Assembly (NCBI GenBank): GCA_029968055.1
Contig: JASCNX010000001.1
Location: 868,001 to 932,000 of the forward strand
Origin: Xenophilus aerolatus
GTDB taxonomy: Bacteria > Pseudomonadota > Gammaproteobacteria > Burkholderiales > Burkholderiaceae_C
Direction: 5' to 3'
DNA length: 64,000 nucleotides
Shown: positions 47,696-56,736 of the stretch, in pieces
Layout of the letters: the number at the start of each line of letters is the position of its first letter
How positions within the stretch are numbered: position 1 is the stretch's first letter
The notes under the pieces: generated by a model
The model's input: only the letters and a program-made list of their open reading frames with translations
What the model was told of the DNA's origin: nothing
The model's database searches: none
Translations under genes and position numbers: made by a program

Positions 47696-48603
47696 CAGAC
47701 CCAGTCGCGCCGCGGCAGGAAATCGGTGTACAGCCGCGCCTCGGGTGTGCCGGGCTCGGGCTGCTGCCGGTAGGCCCAGCCGGCCTGCGGCGGCATCGAC
47801 AGCAGGATCGACTCGGTGCGTCCGCCCGACTGCAGGCCGAAGTGCGTGCCGCGGTCCCACACCAGGTTGAACTCGACGTAGCGTCCGCGCCGGTAGAGCT
47901 GGAAGGCGCGCTCGCGCTCGCCCCAGGGCCGATCGCGGCGCCGCTCGACGATCGGCAGATAGGCCGGCAGGAAAGCCTCGCCCACGGCGCGCTGCATCTC
48001 GAAGCTGCGCGCGAAACCCAGCTCCGAAAAATCGTCGAAGAAGATGCCGCCGATGCCGCGCTGCTCGTTGCGGTGCTTGAGGAAGAAGTAGTCGTCGCAC
48101 CAGGCCTTGAAGCGCGGGTACTTGTCGTCGCCGAAGGGCGCCAGCGCATCGCGACAGGTCGCGTGGAAGTGCACGGCGTCTTCCTCGAAGCCGTAGCAGG
48201 GCGTGAGGTCCATGCCACCGCCGAACCAGCACACCGGCTCGCCTCCGGCCGGCAGGGCCGCCAGCATGCGGACGTTCATGTGCACCGTGGGCACATAGGG
48301 GCTGCGCGGGTGGAAGACCAGCGACACGCCCATCGCCTCGAAGGGCGCGCCGCTCAGTTCGGGCCGGTGCTGGGTGGCCGAGGGCGGCAGCTTCGGGCCG
48401 CGCACCTGGGAGAAGCCGCAGCCGGCACGCTCGAAGAGCTCGCCGCCCTCGAGGATGCAGGTCAGGCCTTCGCCCTGCAGGGGCTCGTCGGCCGCCTTGC
48501 GCCAGGGGTCGCGCACGAAGCGGCCCCCGTCGAGCGATTCGACCGCGCCGACGATCCGCTGCTGCAGGTCGCGCAGCCAGGCGCCAACCTCCTGCGGCCC
48601 CAT
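47695..48603 (-). CDS. hemF: Coproporphyrinogen III oxidase, oxygen-dependent
   Basis: Aerobic heme enzyme of 302 residues, oxidative decarboxylation of coproporphyrinogen III. It has the HemF signature region [16 protein letters not shown] and the [12 protein letters not shown] block. The ATG gives a normal N-terminus ([13 protein letters not shown]). A GTG four codons upstream, directly after the purD stop, is the alternative. Confidence 0.95.
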   Translation of the reverse strand: MGPQEVGAWLRDLQQRIVGAVESLDGGRFVRDPWRKAADEPLQGEGLTCILEGGELFERAGCGFSQVRGPKLPPSATQHRPELSGAPFEAMGVSLVFHPRSPYVPTVHMNVRMLAALPAGGEPVCWFGGGMDLTPCYGFEEDAVHFHATCRDALAPFGDDKYPRFKAWCDDYFFLKHRNEQRGIGGIFFDDFSELGFARSFEMQRAVGEAFLPAYLPIVERRRDRPWGERERAFQLYRRGRYVEFNLVWDRGTHFGLQSGGRTESILLSMPPQAGWAYRQQPEPGTPEARLYTDFLPRRDWV

Positions 48604-48615
48604 CGGAACGCCCAC

Positions 48616-49911
48616 TCAGCCGCCCTGCCCGCGCGGCGACAGGGCGCGGTGGCCGATGTCCTTGCGGTATTGCACGCCGTCGAAGCGCACCTGCGCCGCG
48701 ACTTCGTACACCCGCTGCTGGGCCAGCTTGACGCTGTCGGCCAGCACCGTGGCGCACAGCACGCGCCCGCCGCTGGTGACGAGTTGCCCATCTTTGAGCG
48801 CGGTGCCGGCATGGAAGACCACCGCATCGGCCGTCTCGGCCGGGACGTTGGTGATCGCGTCGCCCTTGCGCGGCGACAGCGGATAGCCATGCGCCGCCAG
48901 CACGACGCCCAGCGCCACGCGGCGGTCCCACTGCAGTTCGACCTGGTCCAGCGTGCCGTCGGTGGCATGCCAGAACACCTCGAACAGGTCGGACTTGAGC
49001 CGCATCATGATGGGCTGCGTTTCGGGATCGCCCATGCGGCAGTTGAACTCGAGCGTCTTGGGATGACCCTGCGCGTCGATCATCAGGCCGGCATACAGGA
49101 AGCCGGTGTAGGGAATGCCGTCCTTCTCCATGCCGCGGATGGTCGGCAGGATGATCTCGCGCATGGCGCGGGCATGCACCTCGGCCGTCACCACGGGCGC
49201 GGGCGAATAGGCGCCCATGCCGCCGGTGTTGGGGCCTTCGTCGCCGTCGAGCAGGCGCTTGTGGTCCTGGCTGGTGGCCAGGGCGGTGACGTTCCTGCCG
49301 TCGCACATCACGATGAAGCTGGCTTCCTCGCCCTGCAGGAATTCCTCGATGACGACGCGTGCGCCGCCTTCGTTGTGGGCGACGCCGAACCTGTTGTCGA
49401 CCAGCATGAAGTCCACGGCCTCGTGCGCCTCGGCCAGGGTCGTCGCGACCACCACGCCCTTGCCGGCCGCCAGGCCGTCGGCCTTGACCACGATGGGCGC
49501 GCCCTTGGCATCGATGTACGCATGCGCTGCCACCGGGTCGGTGAAGGCCTCGTACTCGGCCGTCGGGATCTTGTGGCGCTTCATGAAGGCTTTGGAGAAG
49601 GCCTTGGAGCTCTCGAGCTGCGCCGCCGCCTGCGTGGGGCCGAAGATGCGCAGGCCGTGCGCGCGGAACTCGTCCACCACGCCGGCCGCCAGCGGCGCTT
49701 CGGGCCCGACCACGGTCAGCGCGATCTTTTCCTTCTGCGCCCATTCGCGCAGCGCCACGGGCTCGCTGAGGTCGACGTTGATGAAACGCCTGTCGGTGGC
49801 CGTGCCGCCGTTGCCGGGGGCCACGTACAGCTTGGACACCCGCTCGGACTGGGCTAGGCGCCAGGCCAGGGCATGCTCGCGGCCGCCGCCGCCAATGACA
49901 AGGGTTTTCAT
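48616..49911 (-). CDS. purD: Phosphoribosylamine-glycine ligase
   Basis: ATP-grasp enzyme of 431 residues for step two of purine synthesis. It has the N-terminal GGGGREHALAW, the ATP-grasp loop PTAEYEAF and the later FNCRMGDPETQP signature. The start is the ATG at KTLVIGGGG. Longer readings run into the repeat region. It is followed directly by hemF. Confidence 0.96.
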   Translation of the reverse strand: MKTLVIGGGGREHALAWRLAQSERVSKLYVAPGNGGTATDRRFINVDLSEPVALREWAQKEKIALTVVGPEAPLAAGVVDEFRAHGLRIFGPTQAAAQLESSKAFSKAFMKRHKIPTAEYEAFTDPVAAHAYIDAKGAPIVVKADGLAAGKGVVVATTLAEAHEAVDFMLVDNRFGVAHNEGGARVVIEEFLQGEEASFIVMCDGRNVTALATSQDHKRLLDGDEGPNTGGMGAYSPAPVVTAEVHARAMREIILPTIRGMEKDGIPYTGFLYAGLMIDAQGHPKTLEFNCRMGDPETQPIMMRLKSDLFEVFWHATDGTLDQVELQWDRRVALGVVLAAHGYPLSPRKGDAITNVPAETADAVVFHAGTALKDGQLVTSGGRVLCATVLADSVKLAQQRVYEVAAQVRFDGVQYRKDIGHRALSPRGQGG

Positions 49912-49935
49912 CGCCGGGCCGCCCCAAGATGAAAA

Positions 49936-49990
49936 CGCGCCCCCCGGGGGGGAAGCGACCACACGGCGTGGGGAGCGTGGGGGCCGATTG
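49936..49990. repeat. C-rich/G-rich intergenic hairpin, copy B
   Basis: Six C and seven G (49940-49952) meet without a spacer. Downstream is a second, GGGG-rich stretch ending at the yebC stop region. It fills the short gap between yebC and purD. The C-run/G-run core is shared with copy A at 30014. Confidence 0.5.
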
Positions 49991-49993
49991 CTT

Positions 49994-50719
49994 TCATTCG
50001 GCGATCTCGGCGTTGTGGAAGACCTCCTGGACATCGTCCAGGTCTTCGAGCACGTCCAGCAGCTTCTGCATCTTCGCGCCGTCCTCGCCGGCCAACTCGA
50101 TGCTGTTCTCGGCGCGCATCGTCACCTCGGCCAGCTCCGGCTTCAGGCCCGCGGCTTCGAGCGCGTTCTTGACGGCCTCGAACTCGGTCGGGCCGGTCAG
50201 CACCTCGATGGCGCCGTCCTCGTGGGTGACCACGTCCTCGGCCCCCGCTTCGAGGGCGACCTCCATCACCTTGTCCTCGCTGGTGCCGGGCGCCAGGATG
50301 ATCTGGCCGCAATGCTTGAACTGGAAGGCCACCGAGCCTTCGGTGCCCATGTTGCCGCCGTATTTGGCGAAGGCGTGGCGCACCTCGGCCACCGTGCGCA
50401 CGCGGTTGTCGGTCATGGTGTCGACGATGATCGCCGCGCCGCCGATGCCGTAACCTTCGTAACGGATTTCCTCGTAGGTCACGCCTTCGAGGTTGCCGGT
50501 CGCCTTGTCGATGTTGCGCTTGATGGTGTCGGCCGGCATGTTCGCGGCCTTGGCCTTGTCGACCGCCAGGCGCAGGCGCGGGTTGGCGCTGAGGTCACCG
50601 CCGCCCTGGCGGGCCGCCACCATGATCTCGCGGATGACGCGGGTCCAGACCTTGCCGCGCTTCTCGTCCTGCCGGCCCTTCCTGTGTTGAATGTTCGCCC
50701 ACTTGCTGTGTCCGGCCAT
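49994..50719 (-). CDS. yebC: YebC/PmpR-family DNA-binding regulator
   Basis: A 241-residue three-domain protein with the conserved beginning [13 protein letters not shown] and the acidic C-terminal domain. It is found next to purD in Betaproteobacteria, and YebC members regulate gene expression or help translation at proline stretches. It is the first gene of the leftward operon and is divergent from the halogenase by 206 bp. Confidence 0.95.
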   Translation of the reverse strand: MAGHSKWANIQHRKGRQDEKRGKVWTRVIREIMVAARQGGGDLSANPRLRLAVDKAKAANMPADTIKRNIDKATGNLEGVTYEEIRYEGYGIGGAAIIVDTMTDNRVRTVAEVRHAFAKYGGNMGTEGSVAFQFKHCGQIILAPGTSEDKVMEVALEAGAEDVVTHEDGAIEVLTGPTEFEAVKNALEAAGLKPELAEVTMRAENSIELAGEDGAKMQKLLDVLEDLDDVQEVFHNAEIAE

Positions 50720-50925
50720 GGCAGTCTGCTCGCGTTTCTCTGCTGTCGATGAAGGGGCGCGATTTTACCCGGATGCAGGCGGCTCAAGCGCCGGTGTCCG
50801 ACGGGAGGCACGCGAGCGCGTCGCGATAATCGCGCCCCGCACGAAACCGTTGCGGCCACGCGCCACCCACCGCCGAAGCACCATGGTGCTTGGGCATACT
50901 TGGCGCCTTTGCCGCCCTTCGCACG

Positions 50926-52275
50926 ATGACCCTGCCCATCACCACCGAGCCGTCCCCGCCCCAGACCTGCGACGTCTTCGTCATCGGCGGCGGCCCGGCC
51001 GGCGCAACCATCGCGGCACTGCTCGCGCGCCAGGGGCGCCAGGTCGTGCTGGCCGAGAAGGCGCACCACCCGCGCTTCCACATCGGCGAATCGCTGCTGC
51101 CGGCCAACGTGGCGCTGTTCGACAGGCTGGGCGTGCGCGAGGAGGTCGAGAAGATCGGCATGGCCAAGTGGGGCGTCGAGTTCGTCTCGCCCGACCATGA
51201 CCACCGCGTGCAGCTCGAGTTCGCCGACGGCTGGGACAAGTCGCTCACGCATGCCTGGCAGGTGCGGCGCTCGGACCTGGACGAGATCCTCTTTCGCCGC
51301 GCCGCGGCCGACGGCGCGCAGGCCATCGAGGGCTGCCGCGTGCGCGATGTCGCCTTCGACGACCAGGGCGCCACCATCCGCGCCACGCTCGACGATGGCG
51401 CCGAGCGCAGCTGGCGCGCCCGCTTCGTGGTCGACTGTTCCGGCCGCGACACCTTCCTGGCCAACAAGTTCAAGGCCAAGCAGAAGAACCCGCGCCACAA
51501 CAGCTCCGCCCTGTTCGGCCACTTCCGCAATGCCGAGCGCGGCGAGGGCAAGCTCGAGGGCAACATCACGATCTTCTGGTTCCAGCACGGCTGGTTCTGG
51601 TACATCCCCCTGGCCGACGGCACCACCAGCATCGGCGCCGTGTGCTGGCCCTACTACCTCAAGTCGCGCACCAAGCCGGTCAAGGACTTCTTCGCCGACA
51701 CCATCGCGCTGTGCCCGGCACTGGTCGAGCGCCTGAAGGGTGCGGAGCTGGTCGACGATGCCGTCTACGCCACGGGCAACTACTCCTACACCAGCACCCA
51801 CTGCAGCGGCGAGCGCTACCTGATGCTGGGCGACGCCTTCACCTTCATCGACCCGGTGTTCTCCTCGGGCGTGTACCTCGCCATGCACAGCGCCTTCGAG
51901 GGCGTGGCCGTGGTCGACGCCACCCTCGACACGCCCGCCAGGGCGCCCGCGGCCCGGCGGGCCTTCGAGAAGTACATGCGATTCGGCCCGCGCGAGTTCT
52001 CGTGGTTCATCTTCCGCGTGACCAACCCGACCATGCGCGAGTTCTTCATGTACCCGCAGAACCCGCTGCGCGTGAAGGAGGCCCTGATGGGCCTGCTGGC
52101 CGGCGACATCCACGGCAAGACGCCGCTGTGGAACTCGCTGCGCGCGCTCAAGGGCTTCTACTTCGTGGCCTGCGCGCTGCATCCGCGCCGCAGCTGGAAC
52201 GCCTGGCGCCGCCGCCGTCGCAACGTGCGCGACCTCGGCCTGCTGGCCGGCGAAAACGTGGTCGACGCCAAGTGA
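50926..52275 (+). CDS. Flavin-dependent halogenase of the aryl-polyene cluster
   Basis: FAD enzyme of 449 residues. The FAD loop is GGGPAG at 21-26, followed by FHIGESLLP at 51-59. The halogenase signature WFWYIP (WxWxIP) is at 223-228, and a second FAD-contact GDAFTFIDPVFSSG occurs late. Lys81 in AKWGVEF sits where the catalytic lysine of GESLLP-type halogenases is expected, by position only. The family chlorinates or brominates phenols and pyrroles. Its stop overlaps the start of the chorismatase gene, so a phenolic substrate from that enzyme is plausible. An upstream TTG start is unlikely. A plain monooxygenase without halogenation is the alternative. Confidence 0.85.
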   Translation: MTLPITTEPSPPQTCDVFVIGGGPAGATIAALLARQGRQVVLAEKAHHPRFHIGESLLPANVALFDRLGVREEVEKIGMAKWGVEFVSPDHDHRVQLEFADGWDKSLTHAWQVRRSDLDEILFRRAAADGAQAIEGCRVRDVAFDDQGATIRATLDDGAERSWRARFVVDCSGRDTFLANKFKAKQKNPRHNSSALFGHFRNAERGEGKLEGNITIFWFQHGWFWYIPLADGTTSIGAVCWPYYLKSRTKPVKDFFADTIALCPALVERLKGAELVDDAVYATGNYSYTSTHCSGERYLMLGDAFTFIDPVFSSGVYLAMHSAFEGVAVVDATLDTPARAPAARRAFEKYMRFGPREFSWFIFRVTNPTMREFFMYPQNPLRVKEALMGLLAGDIHGKTPLWNSLRALKGFYFVACALHPRRSWNAWRRRRRNVRDLGLLAGENVVDAK

Positions 52276-53315
52276 CGGCCGCGCCCTCCCCCCACGCCGT
52301 GGCCCCGCTGCGCGTGCAGCGCCTGCCGTTGGCGCAGACACTGGCCAGCGCCGGGCACGACCACGCGCACGCGCCGCTCGCGGCACTGACCTACGGCGTC
52401 GCCGGCCACGAGCCGTGGATGACCGGCGTTGCCGCTCACGTGCTGCTGGAGCACGAGCCGCTGGCCGACGTGTGGCATGCGGGGCCGGCCGTGCAGTCCG
52501 GCACCACGGGCGTCGTGCGCTGGCGCACCGACGGCGACTGGCTGCTGGGCGTCGTCGACCTCAGCGAGGCCGACGAAGCCGGTGGCCTGGAACCGCTGGC
52601 ACGGCGCGCCTACGGCAACGTGTTCGACGCCATGCGCCAGACCGGCTGCACCGAGCTGCTGCGCATCTGGAACTACCTGCCGCGCATCAACGCCGATGGC
52701 GGTGGGCTGGAGCGGTACCGGCAGTTCAACGCCGGGCGGCAACAGGCCTTCCTGGACGCCGGCGCGGCCGCCTTCGACGGTGCACCGGCCGCCTGTGCGC
52801 TGGGCCTGCGCGACGGCGGCCTGTGCGTGCGCTTCCTGGCCGGCCGCGTGAAGGCGCTGCCGATCGAGAACCCGCGGCAGGTTTCGGCCTACCGCTACCC
52901 CGACCGCTACGGCCCGCGCGCCCCGACCTTCTCGCGCGCCGCGCTGGCGCCGCTGGGCGACGGCGACGTCGCGCTGTTCGTCTCAGGCACCGCCAGCATC
53001 GTCGGCCACGAGACGGTGCACGTCGGCGACGTGCAGGCCCAGGTGGCCGAAACGCTGACCAACCTGCACACCGTGATCGGCGAGGCTGCTGCCCGCACCA
53101 CCGCGCGCTTCACGCTGAAGGACACGGAGCCGGTCGTCTATGTGCGGCACCCGGCCGATGCGCCGCGCATCCGCGCGCAGCTGGCCGAGGCGCTGGGCGA
53201 GGACTCCCGCTTCATGCGGCAGGCGGTGTTCCTCGAAGCCGACATCTGCCGGGCCGACCTGCTGGTCGAGATCGAAACGCACGGCACGGCGGCCGGGAGC
53301 CTGATCGCGTCATGA
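52272..53315 (+). CDS. Chorismatase of the FkbO/XanB2 family
   Basis: Enzyme of 347 residues that cleaves chorismate to a hydroxybenzoate or dihydroxycyclohexadienoate. It has the family phrases LRIWNYLPRIN (130-140), RYRQFNAGRQQAF (148-160), GTASIVGHETVHVGDV (239-254) and the late LVEIE, whose Glu334 corresponds to the catalytic glutamate by position. XanB2 of Xanthomonas gives 3- and 4-hydroxybenzoate for pigment synthesis, and the gene context here favours that type. It starts at a GTG inside the halogenase stop (GTGA). It is often automatically named a pteridine-dependent deoxygenase-like protein. Confidence 0.85.
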   Translation: MTAAPSPHAVAPLRVQRLPLAQTLASAGHDHAHAPLAALTYGVAGHEPWMTGVAAHVLLEHEPLADVWHAGPAVQSGTTGVVRWRTDGDWLLGVVDLSEADEAGGLEPLARRAYGNVFDAMRQTGCTELLRIWNYLPRINADGGGLERYRQFNAGRQQAFLDAGAAAFDGAPAACALGLRDGGLCVRFLAGRVKALPIENPRQVSAYRYPDRYGPRAPTFSRAALAPLGDGDVALFVSGTASIVGHETVHVGDVQAQVAETLTNLHTVIGEAAARTTARFTLKDTEPVVYVRHPADAPRIRAQLAEALGEDSRFMRQAVFLEADICRADLLVEIETHGTAAGSLIAS

Positions 53316-54112
53316 CGCGGGCGACCGGCTTTCTCAAGGCCATCCTTCTCGCGCCGGTGCTGTACGTGCTGCTGCTGGGCCTGGGCCTGGCGTCGCTGGC
53401 CTGGAACCTGATCGCCATGGTGCTCTATCCGCTGCTGCCTGCCGCCCGCGGGCGTGTCGTGGGCCGGGCGGGCATCGCCTACGGGTATCGCGGCTTCTGG
53501 ATCATCGCGTCGCTCGTGGGCATGATGCGCATCGACGCACGCTGCCTGGCGCCGCTGCGCGACGAGGCCGGGCTGGTGATCGTGGCCAACCATCCGACGA
53601 TGCTCGACGCCCTGCTGCTCGTGGCGCACCTGCCGCGCAGCGCCTGCATCATGAAGGCGTCGCTGATGAAGAACGTCTTTCTCGGTGCCGGGGCGCGGCT
53701 GGCGCGCTACATCCGCAACGACTCGGCGCGCACCATGATCAAGCTGGCCGTGGCCGATCTGCGCGAAGGCGGCCAGTTGGTGATCTTCCCCGAGGGCACG
53801 CGCACCGAAGGCGGCCCGCTCAACCCCTTCCGGCCCGGCGTGACGCTGATCGCCAAGATGGCGCAGGCGCCGATCCAGACCGTGTTCATCGACACCGACT
53901 CGCCCTACCTCGGCAAGGGCTGGCCCATCTGGCGCGTGCCGCCGTTGCCGATCGTGTTCAACCTGCGGCTGGGCGAGCGCTTCGCGCCCTCGCAGGACAG
54001 CGACGCGCTGCTGGCGCAACTCGAAAACTACTACCGCCACCACACGGAAGCGCGCACAGGGAGTGCGCCCGCCACCGAATGCCAGAGCTCTCGCGCACCC
54101 ACCTTGTCCTGA
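53312..54112 (+). CDS. 1-acyl-glycerol-3-phosphate-type acyltransferase
   Basis: Membrane acyltransferase of 266 residues with N-terminal hydrophobic helices and the LPLAT blocks NHPTMLDA (HX4D) and FPEGTRT. It is expected to move an acyl or aryl-polyene chain onto a lipid or glycerol backbone. The ATG overlaps the chorismatase stop (ATGA), and its 3' end overlaps the next gene by 34 bases. A housekeeping role in phospholipid synthesis is unlikely in this context. Confidence 0.88.
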   Translation: MTRATGFLKAILLAPVLYVLLLGLGLASLAWNLIAMVLYPLLPAARGRVVGRAGIAYGYRGFWIIASLVGMMRIDARCLAPLRDEAGLVIVANHPTMLDALLLVAHLPRSACIMKASLMKNVFLGAGARLARYIRNDSARTMIKLAVADLREGGQLVIFPEGTRTEGGPLNPFRPGVTLIAKMAQAPIQTVFIDTDSPYLGKGWPIWRVPPLPIVFNLRLGERFAPSQDSDALLAQLENYYRHHTEARTGSAPATECQSSRAPTLS

Positions 54113-54855
54113 TCCCCAGCTACAACACCGGCGAGCGCCTGTTCTCCACCGTCGCCGGCGCGCGCGCGCAGTGGGGGCCGGTGTGGGTGGTGGTGGACGG
54201 CAGCACCGACGGCACCGGCGAGCGCCTGGCGGCGCAGGCCGAGGGCGATGCCGGCCTGCGGGTGTGGTGCCTGCCCGAGAACCAGGGCAAGGGCGCGGCG
54301 GTGATGCATGGCCTGCGCACGGCCCTGGCCGAGGGCTACACGCACGCGCTGACGATGGACTCCGACGGCCAGCACCCGGCCGACCTGATCCCGGCCTTCA
54401 TGCGGGCATCGGTGGCGCGGCCCGAGACGATGGTGCTGGGCCGGCCGGTGTTCGACGCGAGCGCGCCCTTGTTGCGGGTGCGCGGGCGCAAGGTGTCCAA
54501 CGGCTGGACGCAGCTGGAGACGCTGTTCGCGGGCATCGGCGATTCGCTGTACGGCTTTCGTGTGTACCCGATCGCCGAGTTGCTGGCGGTGATGGAGAGG
54601 CAGCCGTGGATGCGCCGCTTCGACTTCGACACCGAAGCCGTGGTGCGCCTGGCCTGGCGCGGGGTGAAGCCGGTGAACATCGATGCACCGGTGAAGTACC
54701 TGAGCGCGGAGGAAGGCGGCGTGTCGCACTTCCGCTATGGCCGCGACAACGTGCTGCTCACATGGATGCACACGCGGCTCATGGTCGAGTTCGTGCTGCG
54801 GCTGCCGGGGTTGCTGGTCCGGCGGTTGCTGAAGAAGCCGCCGTTTCAGGACTGA
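54079..54855 (+). CDS. Family 2 glycosyltransferase
   Basis: A 258-residue cytoplasmic-face glycosyltransferase. It has LIPSYNTG, the nucleotide-binding MDSDGQHPA (DxD-type) and a hydrophobic C-terminal segment that may bind the membrane. Such enzymes occur in aryl-polyene clusters, where they may add a sugar to the pigment or its lipid. The acceptor is unknown. It is the last gene of the plus-strand operon. Confidence 0.9.
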   Translation: MPELSRTHLVLIPSYNTGERLFSTVAGARAQWGPVWVVVDGSTDGTGERLAAQAEGDAGLRVWCLPENQGKGAAVMHGLRTALAEGYTHALTMDSDGQHPADLIPAFMRASVARPETMVLGRPVFDASAPLLRVRGRKVSNGWTQLETLFAGIGDSLYGFRVYPIAELLAVMERQPWMRRFDFDTEAVVRLAWRGVKPVNIDAPVKYLSAEEGGVSHFRYGRDNVLLTWMHTRLMVEFVLRLPGLLVRRLLKKPPFQD

Positions 54856-54936
54856 CTGGCTGGCTGGCTGGCTGCTGTGCTAGATCTTCATTGCGTTTGG
54901 ACGTGGTGGGTCTGAACCCGGCCGGCGGTGCCGGTA

Positions 54937-55400
54937 TGCGTTCTCCGGCGCAGGCTCGCGCTGACTGGCGTGCGGTGCTGTCGATGTGCTCGCTTGGCAT
55001 CGACGTGCTTGAGGGACTGCACGGCGCCGCGAATGGCGCCTGCGCCCGCACACCGGCACCACCGGCCTGGACGGTGGGGGTGAGCGGCCGGCATGGGACG
55101 GGCGCGTTTGGTTTGATGGCAGCTCCTCGCTGTTCCTCCCCCCCACCGGTGGTGCTCCCCCACCCGTTCGGGCTGAGCTTGTCGAAGCCCTGCGCAGCGC
55201 TTCGACAGGCTCAGCGCGAACGGGGATGGGGCATCAAACAGCCAGGAAAGTGAAGCGCAACGGTTCAGGGCGGTGGTCGTGGGCCTGCGGGCGCAGGCGC
55301 CATTCGCGGCGCCGTGCAGTCCCTCAAGCACGTCGATGGACAGGGAGCACCCAGCAAGCACAACAAGCCGGTCAGCGCGAGCCTGCGCCGGAGAACGCAG
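54937..55400. repeat. Nested inverted repeat element (outer arms)
   Basis: Outer arms at 54937-55049 and 55289-55400 are inverted copies. A 51-base stretch (on the left arm beginning ATCGACGTGCTTGAGGGACT) matches without a mismatch, as does a 29-base stretch beginning TGCGTTCTCCGGCGCAGGCT. The sequence between these two blocks has diverged. A second, inner palindrome lies within. No coding or transposase is seen. Confidence 0.85.
55164..55223. repeat. Inner hairpin of the CCGTTCG...TGTCGAAGC type
   Basis: Two 25-base arms (55164-55188 and 55199-55223) match with two mismatches around a 10-base loop. The arms carry CTGAGC, TTGTCGAAGC and GAACGG, a motif I know as a common bacterial repeat. 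Short GTTTGATG/CATCAAAC arms lie just outside it (55110 and 55232). Confidence 0.85.
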
Positions 55401-55519
55401 GCCCGCGGCCGCCGTCAGCGCCCCCGCCCGTCGTGCCGGCCAACCAGGCGCAGCCCAACCAAGCGCAGATTGCAGCATTAGCCGGCGACCACCTCGAGCG
55501 AGCCCTCTGCCCTCAGCCC

Positions 55520-56254
55520 TCAGACCATCCCGCCGTTGATCGAAATGATCTGCCCCGTGATGTAAGCCGCCTCCGGCCCGGCGAGGAACCCGGCCAGCGC
55601 CGCCACCTCTTCCGGCGTGCCCGCGCGCTTGACCGGCACCAGCTGCTGGATCAGCGCCGGGTCGAACACCGCATCGGCCATCGGCGACGCGATGATGCCC
55701 GGCGCGATGGCGTTCACCGTCACGCCGCGCGGCGCCACTTCGAGCGACAGTGCCTTGGTCGCGCTGTTGAGCGCACCCTTGGCGGCCGCATAGTTCACCT
55801 GGCCCTTGTTGCCCGTGATCGCCGCGACCGACGAGATGTTGATGATGCGGCCCCATCGCGTGCGCAGCATCGGCAGCAGCAAGGGCTGCGTCACGCGGAA
55901 GAAGCCGTTGAGCGACACGTCGATCACCTTGTGCCACTGCTCGGCGCGCATGCCGGGCATCACGGCGTCGTCGTGCACGCCGGCGTTGTTCACCAGCACC
56001 TGCACCGGGCCCGCCTCAAGGATGCGCGCACAGGCGTCGGCCGTGGCCTCGTCGCTCGTCAGGTCGAACACATGGCACTCGGCCTGGCCGCCTGATGCCA
56101 CGATGCGCGCGGCCAGCGCCTCGATGGCGTCGCGCCGGCCATTGGCATGCAGCAGCACGGTGGCGCCATCGCGCGCGAGGCGCTCGGCGATGGCCGAGCC
56201 GAGGGCGCCGCTGGCGCCGGTGACGAGGGCACGCTTGCCTTGGAGTGAGGTCAT
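55520..56254 (-). CDS. 3-oxoacyl-ACP reductase, FabG/ApeQ type
   Basis: SDR reductase of 244 residues for the beta-keto step of the polyene. It has TGASGALG near 13-20, NNAG near 88-91 and the YAAAK catalytic pair near 153-157. It is the last gene of the minus-strand operon. In many aryl-polyene clusters a ketosynthase would follow, but here only repeats do. Confidence 0.9.
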   Translation of the reverse strand: MTSLQGKRALVTGASGALGSAIAERLARDGATVLLHANGRRDAIEALAARIVASGGQAECHVFDLTSDEATADACARILEAGPVQVLVNNAGVHDDAVMPGMRAEQWHKVIDVSLNGFFRVTQPLLLPMLRTRWGRIINISSVAAITGNKGQVNYAAAKGALNSATKALSLEVAPRGVTVNAIAPGIIASPMADAVFDPALIQQLVPVKRAGTPEEVAALAGFLAGPEAAYITGQIISINGGMV

Positions 56255-56274
56255 GGGGGCAGGTCCGAAGAGGT

Positions 56275-56736
56275 TCAGGATGCCGCGGGCAGCGGCGTGT
56301 TGAGGACGACCACCGCGCGGCCGTCGGCCACGGGGCGGCCTGCGCCGTCTTCGACGCGGAAAGCGTACATCACCTGGTTCACGTCGCCCGACAGGCGCTC
56401 GGCATGCAGGTGCAGAGGCGTCGGCCGGTCGTCGAAGCGGGCGCCGTGCAGCCGCACGTTGCGGGTACTGGCCAGGAAGCCGGCCGACGGCGCGCTGCCC
56501 TCGGCGGCGAGCAGCCCGCCGTGCAGGGCCATCGCCTGCGCGGCGAACTCGATAGCGCACGCGCTCATCAAGCCGCTGGCGGTGCGCAGCGGGTTGGCCG
56601 GGTCGGTGTGGCGCGCGGTGGTGCAGTGGATGGACTGCGCGTCCCAGCGTTCGAGCCGGTCGAGCAGGCACATGTCGCCGCTGTGCGGAATGCGCGCGGC
56701 GATGCCCGCGCGGTCGAGGGTCTGGGGAGGGGTCAT
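56275..56736 (-). CDS. Hotdog 3-hydroxyacyl-ACP dehydratase, ApeP type
   Basis: A 153-residue hotdog-fold dehydratase with IPHSGDMCLLD at about 17-27, whose His takes the catalytic position of FabZ/FabA, then the helix phrase SACAIEFAAQAMALHGG. It removes water from the hydroxyacyl intermediate to form polyene double bonds. It is 20 bases before the FabG gene. Confidence 0.85.
   Translation of the reverse strand: MTPPQTLDRAGIAARIPHSGDMCLLDRLERWDAQSIHCTTARHTDPANPLRTASGLMSACAIEFAAQAMALHGGLLAAEGSAPSAGFLASTRNVRLHGARFDDRPTPLHLHAERLSGDVNQVMYAFRVEDGAGRPVADGRAVVVLNTPLPAAS

Larger units (their letters stand above)
54856..55519. other. Gene-free region between two convergent operons
   Basis: No supportable gene occurs in these 664 bp. 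The stretch starts with a short TGGC/CTGG repeat after the glycosyltransferase stop and contains a nested inverted-repeat element (see 54937-55400). Its right end, just before the FabG stop, is low in structure. No clear T-run terminator is visible for either operon. Confidence 0.7.

Noticed and set aside
54888-55937. A 349-residue frame that crosses the FabG end and the intergenic repeats
   Set aside because: It reads the FabG gene in a wrong frame and continues through inverted repeats. Its protein is low in complexity and has no match in pattern.
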